Positions 16,635 to 26,107 of a DNA stretch of 64,000 nucleotides are shown in pieces. Position 1 is the stretch's first letter. Each line of letters starts with the position of its first letter. Under the pieces are notes generated by a model. It did no database searches. It was not told the origin of the DNA and saw nothing but the letters and a program-made list of their open reading frames with translations. This DNA is from Tannerella forsythia. Lineage in GTDB: Bacteria > Bacteroidota > Bacteroidia > Bacteroidales > Tannerellaceae. The DNA is taken from assembly GCF_001006485.1 (NCBI RefSeq), contig NZ_JUET01000058.1, forward strand, positions 372,001 to 436,000. The letters are read 5' to 3'. The translations under genes and the position numbers were made by a program.

Positions 16635-19600
16635 ATGTCACACTTCAACGAACACGCATTAGAAATGGCCATCATGGAACTGCTGGAGCAGCAGGGATAT
16701 GTGTATAAGAATGGTGAGACAATTCATAAAGAGTTGTCTGAGGTTCTGCTGTTGGACGACCTACGACTATTTTTGATGGAACGTTATGCCGAAGAGGGCA
16801 TAACTGCATTAGAGGCGGAACGTATAATAGCTAGACTGAAAGCAGACAATGGGGATTCGCTTTATGCGCAGAATGCACAAATATATAGACTGATGACGGA
16901 AGGCTTTGCCATTAAACGTGAGGATGCATCAAAGCCAGACTTGTTTGTTGAAGTGATTGACTTTGAACATACCGACCGCAACATCTTCAAAATTGTAAAT
17001 CAACTGGAGATAGTGGGTCAGGAGAAACGCATACCTGATGGTATTGTCTATGTAAATGGTTTGCCCGTGGTGGTGATGGAATTTAAGAGTGCGGTGAAGG
17101 AGGACACAACCATTATGAATGCCTTCACGCAACTGACGGTACGCTATCGCAGAGACATCCCCAACTTATTCCGTTATAATGCCTTCGTGGTGATTAGCGA
17201 TGGCGTTAATAATAAGTATGGCACACTGTTTACGCCTTACGATTTTTTCTATGCTTGGCGTAAGGTGGAGAGTACGGACAAATCGGATGACGGCATTGGC
17301 TCGCTGCACACGATGGTGGAAGGATTGTTTAGACGGGAGCGTCTGTTGAGCGTAATGAAAGACTTTGTGTTCTTCCCCGACAATTCAAAAGGAGAACAAA
17401 AGATTGTTTGCCGTTATCCGCAGTTTTTTGCAACGCATTTGCTTTACGAGAACATTTTAGGACACTCGCACATCAATATCAAGGGCGACGGAAAGGGTGG
17501 AACGTACTTTGGGGCTACGGGATGCGGAAAAAGTATGACGATGTTGTTCCTGACGAGAATGTTGATGCGAAGCCGCCACTTGGCCTCGCCCACAATTGTA
17601 TTGATTACCGACCGCACCGATCTGGACGACCAATTGGCTGCACAGTTTGTAAATGCCAAACTATTTGTTGGTGATGAGACAATTATCAATGTGGAAACAC
17701 GCAAGGAGCTGGGCGAACTGTTAAGAGGAAGAAAGAGCGGTGGCGTTTTCCTAACCACTATCCATAAATTTTCTGAAGATATCAACTTACTATCTGACCG
17801 TGCCAACATCATCTGCATCTCTGATGAGGCACATCGCTCGCAAACAAATATCTCTCAAAACATTTCGATTACAGACAAAGGTGTGAAGCGCAGTTATGGT
17901 TTTGCAAAGTATCTGCACGACTCGCTACCCAATGCCACGTATGTTGGATTTACAGGAACACCTATCGATGCTACGATAGACGTGTTTGGAAGTGTGGTGG
18001 ATTCGTATACAATGACAGAATCGGTGATTGACGGCATCACTCGCCGCATTGTATATGAGGGTCGTGCTGCCAAGGTGTTTGCCGACCATAAGCAATTGCA
18101 AGAGATTGAGAACTACTATAAGCAATGCGCTGAGGAAGGCGCCAACGAATATCAGATTGAAGAGAGCAAGAGAGCTGTGACACAGATGGATAAAATCATT
18201 GGCGACTCAAAGCGATTGGCTGCTGTGGCCAAAGACTTTATTGACCATTATGAGAAACGCATAGAGGAAGGTAGCACCGTATGCGGTAAAGCGATGTTTG
18301 TATGCTCTAATCGCCAGATAGCCTACAACCTTTATAAACATATTATATCGCTGCGACCAACATGGGAGGCAGAACGCATCAAGATGGTGATGACTCGTTC
18401 GAAAGATGATGAAGAAACGCTTTATAATCTACTGGGTAGTGATGACGACAGAAAGAAACTAGACCTAGCATTTAAAGATTCTGAGTCGGAATTTAAGATT
18501 GCCATCGTGGTGGACATGTGGATTACTGGCTTTGACGTGCCTTGTCTCGACACAATGTATATCGACAAGCCTTTGCAAAAGCATACACTCATTCAAACCA
18601 TTTCTCGTGTAAACCGCGTGTATGAAGGCAAGGACAAGGGGTTGGTTGTAGACTATATCGGCATTAAAAGCAGTATGAATAACGCGTTGAAACAGTATGC
18701 TGGTGGGGGCAACATGGATAGTAATGTGGAAACCATCGAAGAATCGCTAACGATGGTAAAGGACGAACTGGACATTCTGCGCAGAATGTTTGCCGAGTTT
18801 GACTATTCAATGTTCACCATAGGCACACCTTTACAACAACTTGATTGCCTAAAGCGCGCCGCCGAGTTTGTACAGCGTACCGAAAAGACACAGACGCTCT
18901 TCATGGGACACGTGAGGAAATTGAAATCTGCATTTAATCTCTGTTCAAGCCACGATGAAATTAATCAAGAAGAACACGAAGACATACATTTCTTCACGGG
19001 CGTGCGTGCAATTGTTTATAAGATAACGAAAGGAGATGCCCCCGATGTAACGCAGATGAACCATAGGGTAAGCCAAATGCTTCGTGAAGCGTTGCAGTCG
19101 GAAGGTGTAGAAGAAGTGGCACAGGTGAATGCCGACACTAAAGACCTAGACTTATTGAGCGAGGAATACATGGCGAGGCTCGAAAGACTACAGTTGCCCA
19201 ATACGAAGGTGAAATTAATGGAGAAGTTGCTACGTACGGTTATTACTGAATTTAAGAAGGTGAACAAGATGAAAGGTGTGGATTTTACGAAACGCCTGAA
19301 CGAGTTGGTGAATAAGTATAATGACAGAAGCGACAATGCCGTGTTTGCCCAAGAGGTGCTTGACGAGGTGGCTAGCAAGATGGCTGAACTATTGAAAGAA
19401 GTGAACGAGGAAAAGAAATCGTTTAAAGACTTGGGAATAACTTATGAAGAAAAGGCTTTCTACGATATTCTGAAATGTATTGCCCATAAGTTTGGCTTTG
19501 AATATCCAGAAGACAAGTTACTTACGTTAGCTGCTGCAGTGAAAAAGATGGTGGACGACAAATCAAAATATACTGATTGGGCTAATCGTTCGGACATTAA

Positions 19601-19823
19601 GGCCGAACTACAAATGGACTTAATACTTATTCTTGCAGAACATGGATATCCGCCTGTACCACAAGATGAAGTGTTTAAAGAAATCTTTGAGCAGGCTGAA
19701 AATTTCAAGAAATATGAGTCGGAAACTGATACTGTTGACAAATCAAGAGTGAATCAACAAGTTAAGATGTATCCGCATTTCGAAGAAGGTAGGCTTATGA
19801 TGGCAGCCGAACCCTTTGAATGA
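16635..19823 (+). CDS. hsdR: Type I restriction-modification system, restriction/translocase subunit
   Basis: 1062-residue HsdR. The N-terminal endonuclease domain holds the PD-(D/E)xK-like segment IPDGIVYVNGLPVVVMEFKS (about residues 135-155). The motor is an SF2 helicase: Walker A GATGCGKSMTM (about residue 292), LITDRTDLDDQ, DEAHRSQ (motif II), YVGFTGTPID (motif III) and IVVDMWITGFDVPCLDTMYI with QTISRVNRVYEGKDKG (motifs V-VI). A C-terminal helical region (about 750-1040) follows, used for assembly with HsdM. It cleaves DNA unmodified at the HsdS target after translocation. All motifs are intact, so the system is potentially active. Confidence 0.96.
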   Translation: MSHFNEHALEMAIMELLEQQGYVYKNGETIHKELSEVLLLDDLRLFLMERYAEEGITALEAERIIARLKADNGDSLYAQNAQIYRLMTEGFAIKREDASKPDLFVEVIDFEHTDRNIFKIVNQLEIVGQEKRIPDGIVYVNGLPVVVMEFKSAVKEDTTIMNAFTQLTVRYRRDIPNLFRYNAFVVISDGVNNKYGTLFTPYDFFYAWRKVESTDKSDDGIGSLHTMVEGLFRRERLLSVMKDFVFFPDNSKGEQKIVCRYPQFFATHLLYENILGHSHINIKGDGKGGTYFGATGCGKSMTMLFLTRMLMRSRHLASPTIVLITDRTDLDDQLAAQFVNAKLFVGDETIINVETRKELGELLRGRKSGGVFLTTIHKFSEDINLLSDRANIICISDEAHRSQTNISQNISITDKGVKRSYGFAKYLHDSLPNATYVGFTGTPIDATIDVFGSVVDSYTMTESVIDGITRRIVYEGRAAKVFADHKQLQEIENYYKQCAEEGANEYQIEESKRAVTQMDKIIGDSKRLAAVAKDFIDHYEKRIEEGSTVCGKAMFVCSNRQIAYNLYKHIISLRPTWEAERIKMVMTRSKDDEETLYNLLGSDDDRKKLDLAFKDSESEFKIAIVVDMWITGFDVPCLDTMYIDKPLQKHTLIQTISRVNRVYEGKDKGLVVDYIGIKSSMNNALKQYAGGGNMDSNVETIEESLTMVKDELDILRRMFAEFDYSMFTIGTPLQQLDCLKRAAEFVQRTEKTQTLFMGHVRKLKSAFNLCSSHDEINQEEHEDIHFFTGVRAIVYKITKGDAPDVTQMNHRVSQMLREALQSEGVEEVAQVNADTKDLDLLSEEYMARLERLQLPNTKVKLMEKLLRTVITEFKKVNKMKGVDFTKRLNELVNKYNDRSDNAVFAQEVLDEVASKMAELLKEVNEEKKSFKDLGITYEEKAFYDILKCIAHKFGFEYPEDKLLTLAAAVKKMVDDKSKYTDWANRSDIKAELQMDLILILAEHGYPPVPQDEVFKEIFEQAENFKKYESETDTVDKSRVNQQVKMYPHFEEGRLMMAAEPFE

Positions 19824-19904
19824 TATAATTGGAAACATTGTTGTCCGATAAAAATCGGTTAATCTCGTAATTCATATTATATATCTCTGATAAACAAGGC
19901 TTCA

Positions 19905-20410
19905 TTATTTTCCATATTCATATTCAAAAAGCAAGCCCTGCCGATCGAATAAGTTTTGCTGTTCCAACTTTTGCCGGTTTCTCAGCCAATCCTTCTCCGG
20001 ATTTTCCAGAAAACGCATTAAATGGAGGTAGTTAAACAGATGTATTCTCAAAAAAACTTACCAAATAGGAGAAAGACCAAGAGCGTTTTAACTGTTTTTG
20101 AACCACTGTTAAGAGCAAATTCACTATCAGAGCGCAGTATATTTGTATTTTATGAATGTCCGTATATATGCCTAAAATTAATTATATATTACTGATATAC
20201 AGAAATTTATTTCTTGCTCCAATCCATACATCCAAATTATTGTTATTAAATAGTTTAATGGAGCTTTTAGGTACAAACACGGATATTCATTTGTATTTTG
20301 ATGGCATTCTCATTGTCGCCAAGAAAATACTTCAACGGAAAATTCTGTTTTAACTGTTTAAACAGCAATTTTATCTGCCAACGCAATTCGGGGATGAACC
20401 AAAACAGACC
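19905..20410 (-). pseudogene. IS4-type transposase C-terminal remnant
   Basis: Minus strand from 20410: FIPELRWQIKLLFKQLK, then QNFPLKYFLGDNENAIKIQ, matching the R-(3)-E-(6)-K region of IS4-type transposases, but with Lys in place of the catalytic Glu. Several stops follow (about 20080-20270). A final open stretch, LHLMRFLENPEKDWLRNRQK and on to EYEYGK, ends at 19905. It is clearly non-functional. Confidence 0.6.
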
Positions 20411-20425
20411 AGTCTATCTATCGAA

Positions 20426-20459
20426 AAAGGGGCTGTCCAAAAAGTAAGATAGCCCCTTT
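20426..20459. terminator. Hairpin with T/A-flanked stem inside the IS remnant
   Basis: AAAGGGGCTGTC (20426-20437) and GATAGCCCCTTT (20448-20459) form a 12-bp stem with one G-T pair and a 10-base loop, flanked by A and T runs on both sides. It resembles a bidirectional terminator and may be a scar of another element. Confidence 0.5.
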
Positions 20460-20619
20460 AGCTATTGTTTATCATTGCTTTTTGATAAAATTTCTTCCCT
20501 GCGATTGATGTAAGAAAAACGACTTTAAAACGCTGCTTTGTTGAATTGCTCAGTCTTTAAGTGATTGTTTATGATTAGCTTATGCAATAATAATGGGTGA
20601 AAATCGGTTTGGCTATCAA

Positions 20620-20675
20620 TGCTGTCCGATAAAAGAGACAGTCTTTCTTTCGAAAATAACTTTTATCGGACAGCA
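20620..20675. repeat. 16-bp perfect inverted repeat at the IS end
   Basis: TGCTGTCCGATAAAAG (20620-20635) and its exact complement at 20660-20675, with a 24-base spacer. The right arm is the IS terminal repeat, so the left arm is an extra, inward-facing copy of the IS end. Confidence 0.7.
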
Positions 20676-21024
20676 ATGTTACATTATGAACGCTCCCGGT
20701 AGGACGCATCAAGGTTGCGTTTAGTGTTTGCAGGAAACAAGAGGTAATGGGTGTTTGATGCCTTGCTTCTTCTTTAGCCCGTTCGTAGGCATTCTTCAAA
20801 TCCTCATTCATTAAATGATACACGAATGGTTTGCCACTAGTCACCACACTTTCATCAAACAGCAACTGAGTTTCTACTCCTGTTAGTGTAGAGCCCTCAA
20901 TGGCGGTAGAGTGGATAATAAGGGAATAGAGGTAGTAATTTTCATAGTCCACCGCTTCACTGATACCAAGTTTCGTGAACTTTTAGTGCATTGCTTCTAT
21001 CTCTTGCCATATGCCTTGTTCCAT
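20676..21024 (-). pseudogene. Fic family protein, truncated N-terminal remnant
   Basis: Minus-strand ATG at 21024 starts MEQGIWQEIEAMH, then an in-frame TAA, then KFTKLGISEAVDYENYYLYS, HSTAIEGSTLTGVETQLLF, HLMNEDLKNAYERAKEEA and TLMRPTGSVHNV. The Ser-Ile-Glu-Gly-type segment and the RPTG loop are Fic-family N-terminal features (AMPylators and relatives). The catalytic HPFxDGNGR part is missing because the IS remnant interrupts the gene. It is dead on two counts: the stop codon and the truncation. Confidence 0.7.
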
Positions 21025-21190
21025 TAATTGTTATTTAGTTGGCTTTATTTTTATTCAAAAGGACTGTTTTTGCTTTGTTCCACCAAGTAAAGTTTATATT
21101 TTCATGTTTCCATAATGGGATGGCTGGGAACAATTTTAAAAAGAAAAAAGAGTTAAATGCTTGAAAATAAGCAATCTAACTCTTTTTGTA

Positions 21191-21204
21191 GTACCCAGAC
21201 CCGG
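21191..21204. other. attR core of the genomic island
   Basis: GTACCCAGACCCGG, identical to 10519-10532, covers the 3' end of tRNA-Leu (bases 21192-21204 of the tRNA). Integration here preserves the tRNA gene because the core supplies its 3' end. Confidence 0.8.
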
Positions 21205-21275
21205 GGTCGAACCGGGATGGATGTTACTCCACTGGTGTTTGAGACCAGCGCGTCTACCGATTCCGCCATCTGGGC
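21192..21275 (-). tRNA. tRNA-Leu(CAA)
   Basis: The minus strand folds as a class II tRNA of 84 nt without encoded CCA. The acceptor 5' strand GCCCAGA (21275 downwards) pairs with TCTGGGT (G-T at the first pair). The D arm is around GGCGGAATCGGTAGACGC. The anticodon stem CTGGT/ACCAG encloses the loop CTCAAAC, giving anticodon CAA (reads UUG). A long variable arm and the T arm with GGTTCGACCC follow. A -7 box TACCTTTG lies just upstream on the minus strand (21294-21287). It is the integration target of the island. Confidence 0.95.
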
Positions 21276-21286
21276 ATTTGCGGGTG

Positions 21287-21294
21287 CAAAGGTA
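21287..21294 (-). promoter_or_regulatory. -7 box of tRNA-Leu
   Basis: CAAAGGTA on the plus strand reads TACCTTTG on the minus strand, 12 bases before the mature tRNA end. Confidence 0.55.
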
Positions 21295-21445
21295 GAGAAT
21301 ATTTTTTGAAAAAATAAAATTCATGAATAAAAAAAGGTCGTAATGCAGTGTGCAGGCTTGACTGGCTCAACATTCTCTGATATTTTATCGATGTATCTAT
21401 AAGGTAATCAGTGTGCTTGCAAAGAAGATGTGATCGTTGTTGCTG

Positions 21446-22390
21446 TCAAAGATATTTCCCGACAAATGCACTGACCCGTTGGGTGTATTCCTCGCGGTTG
21501 TCACGGTAAGAGACGGCATGAGCAGTGCAGGGAACGATCCACAGTTCTTTATCACCTTGTTTTTTAGCTTTGTATAGTGTATAAACCATCCACGTAGGGA
21601 CATAATCGTCCGCATCGCCGTGGATAAAGAGGATCGGGTATTGGCTTTTTTCGATCTGTTTCAGTGCGGAGGCTTCGCGGAAGTCCCAACCGTAAAGCCA
21701 CTTACACAGCAGGTTCGTTGTATATAGCATCGGTATTTCGGGCAGTCCGAAGCCGACTTTCAATTCTTTCGAGAATTCGTCCCAGACGCTTGTGTACCCG
21801 CAATCTTCGACGAAGCATCGCACGTAGTCGGGTTGCGCGTCGCCGGCCATCATCATCGCCGTTGCCGCTCCCATTGAGATTCCGTGCACAACGATTTGTG
21901 TTGAGTCGCCGAACATTGTATGGGCTACTTCCGCCCAACGCCTCACGTCGTGTCTGTCGAGCCATCCCATACGGATATGTTCTCCTTCGCTTTCTCCTCC
22001 GCCATATAAATCGGGCAACAGGATGTTGAACTCGAGATCGTGATGATAAAGATAGCCGATCATCAGCATCCGCACGGCGCTATCCGTGTATCCGTGAACG
22101 ATCAGGGCGGTGCGTCGGGTCGGTTGGGGCGCCTCTGCATAAAGCGCATGAAGGCGGATGCCGTTGCGGAGGATAAACGTATCGCGTAAGGCGCCGGTTT
22201 GTTTCAGGCTGTCAGCCCAAGGCTTGATGAACGGATACTCGGTAAACATGTACGCATACGATCCGTCGGTATCTTTGCCCGAGTTATTGGCGGGACAGAG
22301 CGAATAGTCAAGCATGTAAAAACTTCCTCCTGCAATCGCGGCGGATAGCAGGATCAGTATCCCGGACAAGAGATAAAGCGCACGTTTCAT
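21446..22390 (-). CDS. Membrane-anchored alpha/beta hydrolase
   Basis: 314 residues with one N-terminal membrane segment (RALYLLSGILILLSAAIAGG) and a downstream alpha/beta-hydrolase domain. Oxyanion region: ALIVHGYTDSA. Nucleophile elbow: VVHGISMGAATAMM (Gly-x-Ser-x-Gly). Acid: HGDADDYVPTWM. Histidine: CTAHAVSYRDNR. This is the serine aminopeptidase S33/BAAT-like type that sits facing the periplasm or cytoplasmic membrane; the substrate is unknown. It is followed on the minus strand by no close gene and lies 35 bases downstream of nfo, with which it is probably co-transcribed. Confidence 0.85.
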   Translation of the reverse strand: MKRALYLLSGILILLSAAIAGGSFYMLDYSLCPANNSGKDTDGSYAYMFTEYPFIKPWADSLKQTGALRDTFILRNGIRLHALYAEAPQPTRRTALIVHGYTDSAVRMLMIGYLYHHDLEFNILLPDLYGGGESEGEHIRMGWLDRHDVRRWAEVAHTMFGDSTQIVVHGISMGAATAMMMAGDAQPDYVRCFVEDCGYTSVWDEFSKELKVGFGLPEIPMLYTTNLLCKWLYGWDFREASALKQIEKSQYPILFIHGDADDYVPTWMVYTLYKAKKQGDKELWIVPCTAHAVSYRDNREEYTQRVSAFVGKYL

Positions 22391-22425
22391 CGCGTTTGTA
22401 TTTTGTACGATAAAGTCTCTTTATT

Positions 22426-23259
22426 TTAGTCTTTTCGCAACGATTTCAGTAACCTAATCTCGGCCGCATAGCCATCTAATTCGTTCGGCGTTTCAAGATT
22501 GAATGGCAAATCACGCAGTGCCGGATGATTGATGATACGGGTGATAGCTTCGAGGCCGATATTTCCTTCTCCGATTTTGGCATGGCGATCTTTGTGGCTG
22601 CCCATTGGGTTAAGGCTGTCATTAAGGTGAATAGCACGCAGTCTATCCAGCCCGATGATTCGGTCGAATTCGTCTATCACCTCATCAAGCTGATGGATGA
22701 TATCGTATCCGCCGTCGAAGATGTGGCATGTATCGAGACATACTCCCAAGAGATGCGCCAGCTCGACCCTGTCGATGATGGCACGCAGCTCTTCGAACGA
22801 ACGGCCGATTTCGCTTCCTTTGCCGGCCATGGTTTCCAGCAGAACGGTTGTACGTTGTTCCGGTTTCAGGATCCGGTTCAGCATTTCGACGATGTAGTCG
22901 ATGCCGATTTCTACCCCCTGTTTTACATGGCTTCCGGGGTGGAAGTTGTAGAAATTCCCGGGTACGTATTCCATCCGTCGCAGGTCGTCAGCCATGGTTT
23001 CCGTCGCAAATTTTCGCAGACCAGCGTCGGCAGCGCAGGCATTCAGGGTGTAAGGCGCGTGTGCCACGATGGAAGAAATATCGTGCTCCTTAGCCAGTTG
23101 AAGGAAGGCCTCTACATCTTTCTCATCGATAGGTTTGGCCGTTCCTCCCCTTGGATTGCGTGTGAAAAACTGAAAGGTATTGGCTCCGATACTCACGGCC
23201 TCTTTGCCCATGGCCAGAAATCCTTTGGAGGCCGATAAATGACAACCGATTCTAAACAT
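22426..23259 (-). CDS. nfo: Endonuclease IV (AP endonuclease)
   Basis: 277-residue TIM-barrel AP endonuclease for base-excision repair, cutting 5' of abasic sites with a trinuclear zinc centre. All metal-ligand motifs are present in order: [69 protein letters not shown] and PFNLETPNE. The length matches the family. It lies 16 bases after the GT-C gene and 35 bases before the hydrolase, all on the minus strand. Confidence 0.96.
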   Translation of the reverse strand: MFRIGCHLSASKGFLAMGKEAVSIGANTFQFFTRNPRGGTAKPIDEKDVEAFLQLAKEHDISSIVAHAPYTLNACAADAGLRKFATETMADDLRRMEYVPGNFYNFHPGSHVKQGVEIGIDYIVEMLNRILKPEQRTTVLLETMAGKGSEIGRSFEELRAIIDRVELAHLLGVCLDTCHIFDGGYDIIHQLDEVIDEFDRIIGLDRLRAIHLNDSLNPMGSHKDRHAKIGEGNIGLEAITRIINHPALRDLPFNLETPNELDGYAAEIRLLKSLRKD

Positions 23260-23275
23260 GCTGTTTCTGTTCTTT

Positions 23276-25252
23276 TTAATGAATAAATTTTACGATCTCG
23301 CATGGCTCCGACGTACCAAACGTTTTCACGGTCTGAAACCGTCCTTCATACTTTTGAGAGATAAACCATACATAGCGATGGATGCTATTGATATATATAC
23401 CGTTATTCTGTGTCGGATCTTGACGGAGTTGGGGCAATAGCAGATAATCGATGCCTCTTTCTACAAGGTAGCGATTCATCATATCAGGATCATAGATACG
23501 CAGGGTTACAAGATCAACTTTTCGGCATTCCCGTATAAAATCTTCCAGGTCGTTCGTGTATGTCGCACCTGCATCTCTCAACATTTCTGAAGTCTGGTTT
23601 TTTAAACTGTCGTCCATCAGATAGATGCCTATCTGATGGACCTCTCTTCCCCCGATGTTTACAGGGGTCACGGAAGTGATGACGTATTGAAGTTGTTCTC
23701 CATAAAATGCATGTTTATCGACAGCGATAATAAACGGGGCTTTTTCATTCTTTTTCAGATATTCCAGGGTGTCGAGCGGGACCGTCAATGTTGCCGGTAG
23801 TCCTGTAAAATCACGGTCGGCATAAATCTTTGAGATCGACGCCTTACGGCTGACGATAACGGCATCTTTCTCCAGATTGTGGGCAGCCCACTGACTTGCC
23901 TTGATAAAATTCTGCCAGTCGGGCGTGAGGCCGTAAAGTGTTTCGCCAAGCATATTCTGCTGCAAGACGGGGATGTTGCGCGCCACCCGATTCTTTGATA
24001 TGATGAGTGTACCTCCGCATACGACAAACAATAACACCGGGTAGATAAAGAAAAATTTTCTTAACGGTTTGGATTGAAACAGGTAGCACAGTCCTCCGAG
24101 CAGGAACAGAAGGATCAACGGATAATAAATCATGATCAGCCGGTCTTGTCCCCAGATGATTTGGAGCAGTACAAAGCTCGCAAAGTTCATCACGCCGATG
24201 TAGATTCCCACGAACAGTAGCGCCATATTCCGTCTGAATACGATGGCAAGTCCCGAAAAATAGAGCAGGTATATGATCACGGTGCGCCATACATCTGTTT
24301 GGGGCAGGTTGCTGGGAGTTTCCGGAATGACTCCCATCATCTGGCATAAGAAAGCAGAAAGGTAGATTTGCGAATTGATGAGAAAGCGGTTCATGAAACC
24401 TGCCCAATCTTCCATTCCCTGGCTCGGAGCGTAGTAGTCTTTCGCTAAATAGTTTCGGATATCGTAAGCGCTACCGGCTTCAGGCCAAACAACGGTTTTG
24501 AAGAGTTGAAACGCCGCGAAGACAAGCACAGTGGCAACAACCGTATACAACAAGTCTTTCCATCGTAACTTTACCATGAAGAAGAGAGCTACGGCTCCTA
24601 TAACAGCATATCCGATGCTGCGTGTAAGCCCCATACACAGTGCCAGCATGCCGAGGATGAGGTATTTTTCCCAGTCTGTTTTCAGGGTGTAGGACACATT
24701 GCCGTTACGCAAAAAATAATTGGAAAAGAAGTAGAGAAAAAGCGCCTGAGTCAGCATAAACATCGGTTCGCTGTACGTATGGCTTGCATAGAAGAAGACG
24801 AACGAGCAAAGACTTGTAAGCAATAGCGCAGGCATCAGTACAAGTGCGGGAACGATGCCCCGGAAACTTTTATATGTGAGCCAGAGTGAAAGCAGAATAA
24901 AAACGGCCGACAGCGATTTAAGCAGGATCAGCTTGATCCCGAACACGCCGACGAACGGAGCAAGGACGATCGGATACAGCGGCCCGCGGAATCCCGGAAA
25001 CCGGAAGTCTCGCCAGAAGTTTTGAGCGTTTATAATATAGTCGCAGTCGTCGCCGCTGAGGCTGACTTTGATATCGAAAAGCAGGATGCTCATCAACGCT
25101 CCCAAAATCATCGAAATGACAAAGAATATACGTTCGTGCCGTTCAAAAAAACGGTTGATTCGGGTGTATGTTCCCTGATCGGGACGAGGCTTGTACACCT
25201 TATTTTCGTGTTGGTGTACCTCTGTCTGTTTGTGCTTTTTTAGTTTGTTCAT
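23276..25252 (-). CDS. GT-C fold membrane glycosyltransferase (GT39/ArnT-like)
   Basis: A 658-residue polytopic protein. A basic N-terminal tail of about 40 residues precedes about ten hydrophobic segments between residues 45 and 420 and a soluble C-terminal domain (about 430-658). The first loop has [18 protein letters not shown], the acidic DD-x-x-Y pattern of GT-C enzymes that use polyprenyl-phosphate sugars, and later [13 protein letters not shown]. It probably transfers a sugar from a lipid carrier at the periplasmic face; donor and acceptor are unknown. I start at ATG 25252; the upstream TTG at 25261 would overlap the preceding gene. It is 5 bases downstream of the GT2 gene, its likely donor synthase. 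Confidence 0.8.
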   Translation of the reverse strand: MNKLKKHKQTEVHQHENKVYKPRPDQGTYTRINRFFERHERIFFVISMILGALMSILLFDIKVSLSGDDCDYIINAQNFWRDFRFPGFRGPLYPIVLAPFVGVFGIKLILLKSLSAVFILLSLWLTYKSFRGIVPALVLMPALLLTSLCSFVFFYASHTYSEPMFMLTQALFLYFFSNYFLRNGNVSYTLKTDWEKYLILGMLALCMGLTRSIGYAVIGAVALFFMVKLRWKDLLYTVVATVLVFAAFQLFKTVVWPEAGSAYDIRNYLAKDYYAPSQGMEDWAGFMNRFLINSQIYLSAFLCQMMGVIPETPSNLPQTDVWRTVIIYLLYFSGLAIVFRRNMALLFVGIYIGVMNFASFVLLQIIWGQDRLIMIYYPLILLFLLGGLCYLFQSKPLRKFFFIYPVLLFVVCGGTLIISKNRVARNIPVLQQNMLGETLYGLTPDWQNFIKASQWAAHNLEKDAVIVSRKASISKIYADRDFTGLPATLTVPLDTLEYLKKNEKAPFIIAVDKHAFYGEQLQYVITSVTPVNIGGREVHQIGIYLMDDSLKNQTSEMLRDAGATYTNDLEDFIRECRKVDLVTLRIYDPDMMNRYLVERGIDYLLLPQLRQDPTQNNGIYINSIHRYVWFISQKYEGRFQTVKTFGTSEPCEIVKFIH

Positions 25253-25257
25253 CGCGT

Positions 25258-26001
25258 TCAAGGTCTGAATAATTTAAAATCAGCAAGCCGCATCTTTTGG
25301 AGACGGTAAGCGAACGATACGCCCAATACGCCCCAGCCGTATGTGATGCTTCGCCTCAGGTTGATGGACGAGGCTTCCTCAAAGTATCTGGTCGGACAAC
25401 TGACTTCGCCGATACTGAATCCCCAGTAGAAAATTTGCGCCAGCATCTGGTTGTCGAAAACGAAATCGTCCGAATTTCTCTCATAGGGAACCGCCAGCAA
25501 TACTTCTTTTGTAAAGGCCCGGTACCCGGTATGATATTCACTCAGTTTCTGCCCCATCAACAAATTCTGTATGAAGGTCAGAAAACGGTTAGCAACGTAT
25601 TTATAAAGCGGCATTCCTCCCGCAAGGGCTCCTTTGCCGAGGATACGCGAAGCGATGACTACAGGATACAGTCCACTGGCGATCATATAGCAAATGGACG
25701 TTAGCAGAAGCGGTGTATACTGATAGTCGGGATGAAGCATCACCACAATATCGGAACCGATCTCGAGTGCTTTGTCGTAACAAGTCTTCTGATTGCCTCC
25801 GTAGCCTTTGTTTTTTTTGTGTTTGATGACGTACCGTATCCCTAACTCACGAGCGACATCGGACGTATGATCCGAGCTGGCGTCATCAACCAATACGACA
25901 TGATCGACAATATCGAAAGGAATTTCTGCATAGGTCTGTCGCAATGTTTGTTCGGCATTATAAGCCGGCATGACTACGGTTATAACTTTTCCTCGTATCA
26001 T
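25258..26001 (-). CDS. GT2 family glycosyltransferase (dolichol-phosphate-mannose synthase-like)
   Basis: 247 residues. GT-A fold with VITVVMPAYNAEQTLRQTY at the N-terminus, HVVLVDDASSDHT (nucleotide-binding Asp), NKGYGGNQKTCYDKAL, a VMLHPDYQY DxD-like motif and a C-terminal GEVSCPTRYFEEASSIN acceptor loop. This is the polyprenyl-phosphate sugar synthase type, and the adjacent GT-C gene is its natural partner. ATG 26001 (MIRGKVITVV) is chosen because a TAATTTTG -7 box (26030-26023, minus strand) lies just upstream; the TTG at 26052 precedes that box. Divergent from tamB. Confidence 0.85.
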   Translation of the reverse strand: MIRGKVITVVMPAYNAEQTLRQTYAEIPFDIVDHVVLVDDASSDHTSDVARELGIRYVIKHKKNKGYGGNQKTCYDKALEIGSDIVVMLHPDYQYTPLLLTSICYMIASGLYPVVIASRILGKGALAGGMPLYKYVANRFLTFIQNLLMGQKLSEYHTGYRAFTKEVLLAVPYERNSDDFVFDNQMLAQIFYWGFSIGEVSCPTRYFEEASSINLRRSITYGWGVLGVSFAYRLQKMRLADFKLFRP

Positions 26002-26022
26002 TTGTTGTTTTAATAGCGGACG

Positions 26023-26093
26023 CAAAATTACGACTTTACGCTGGAAAAACAATCGTGCATGCTATGAATATCTGTTTTTTCCATGTATTTTTG
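26023..26093. promoter_or_regulatory. Divergent promoters between the GT2 gene and the TamB-like gene
   Basis: The minus strand has TAATTTTG (26030-26023) for the GT2/GT-C/nfo operon; the plus strand has TATTTTTG (26086-26093) 14 bases before the TamB start. Both fit TAnnTTTG; -33 elements are not obvious. Confidence 0.5.
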
Positions 26094-26107
26094 CAAGGTT
26101 TTAAAGG

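Larger units (their letters stand above)
19834..20680 (-). mobile_element. Decayed IS element (IS4-like) with terminal inverted repeats
   Basis: Bounded by 20-bp inverted repeats AACATTGYTGTCCGATAAAA at 19834-19853 (plus) and 20661-20680 (minus), differing at one base. Inside, the minus strand carries the C-terminal third of a DDE transposase (see the pseudogene at 19905-20410); the 5' two-thirds are missing, replaced by a hairpin segment (20426-20459). The right end lies within a Fic gene, whose 3' part has been lost. Total length is 847 bp, too short to be functional. Confidence 0.65.
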
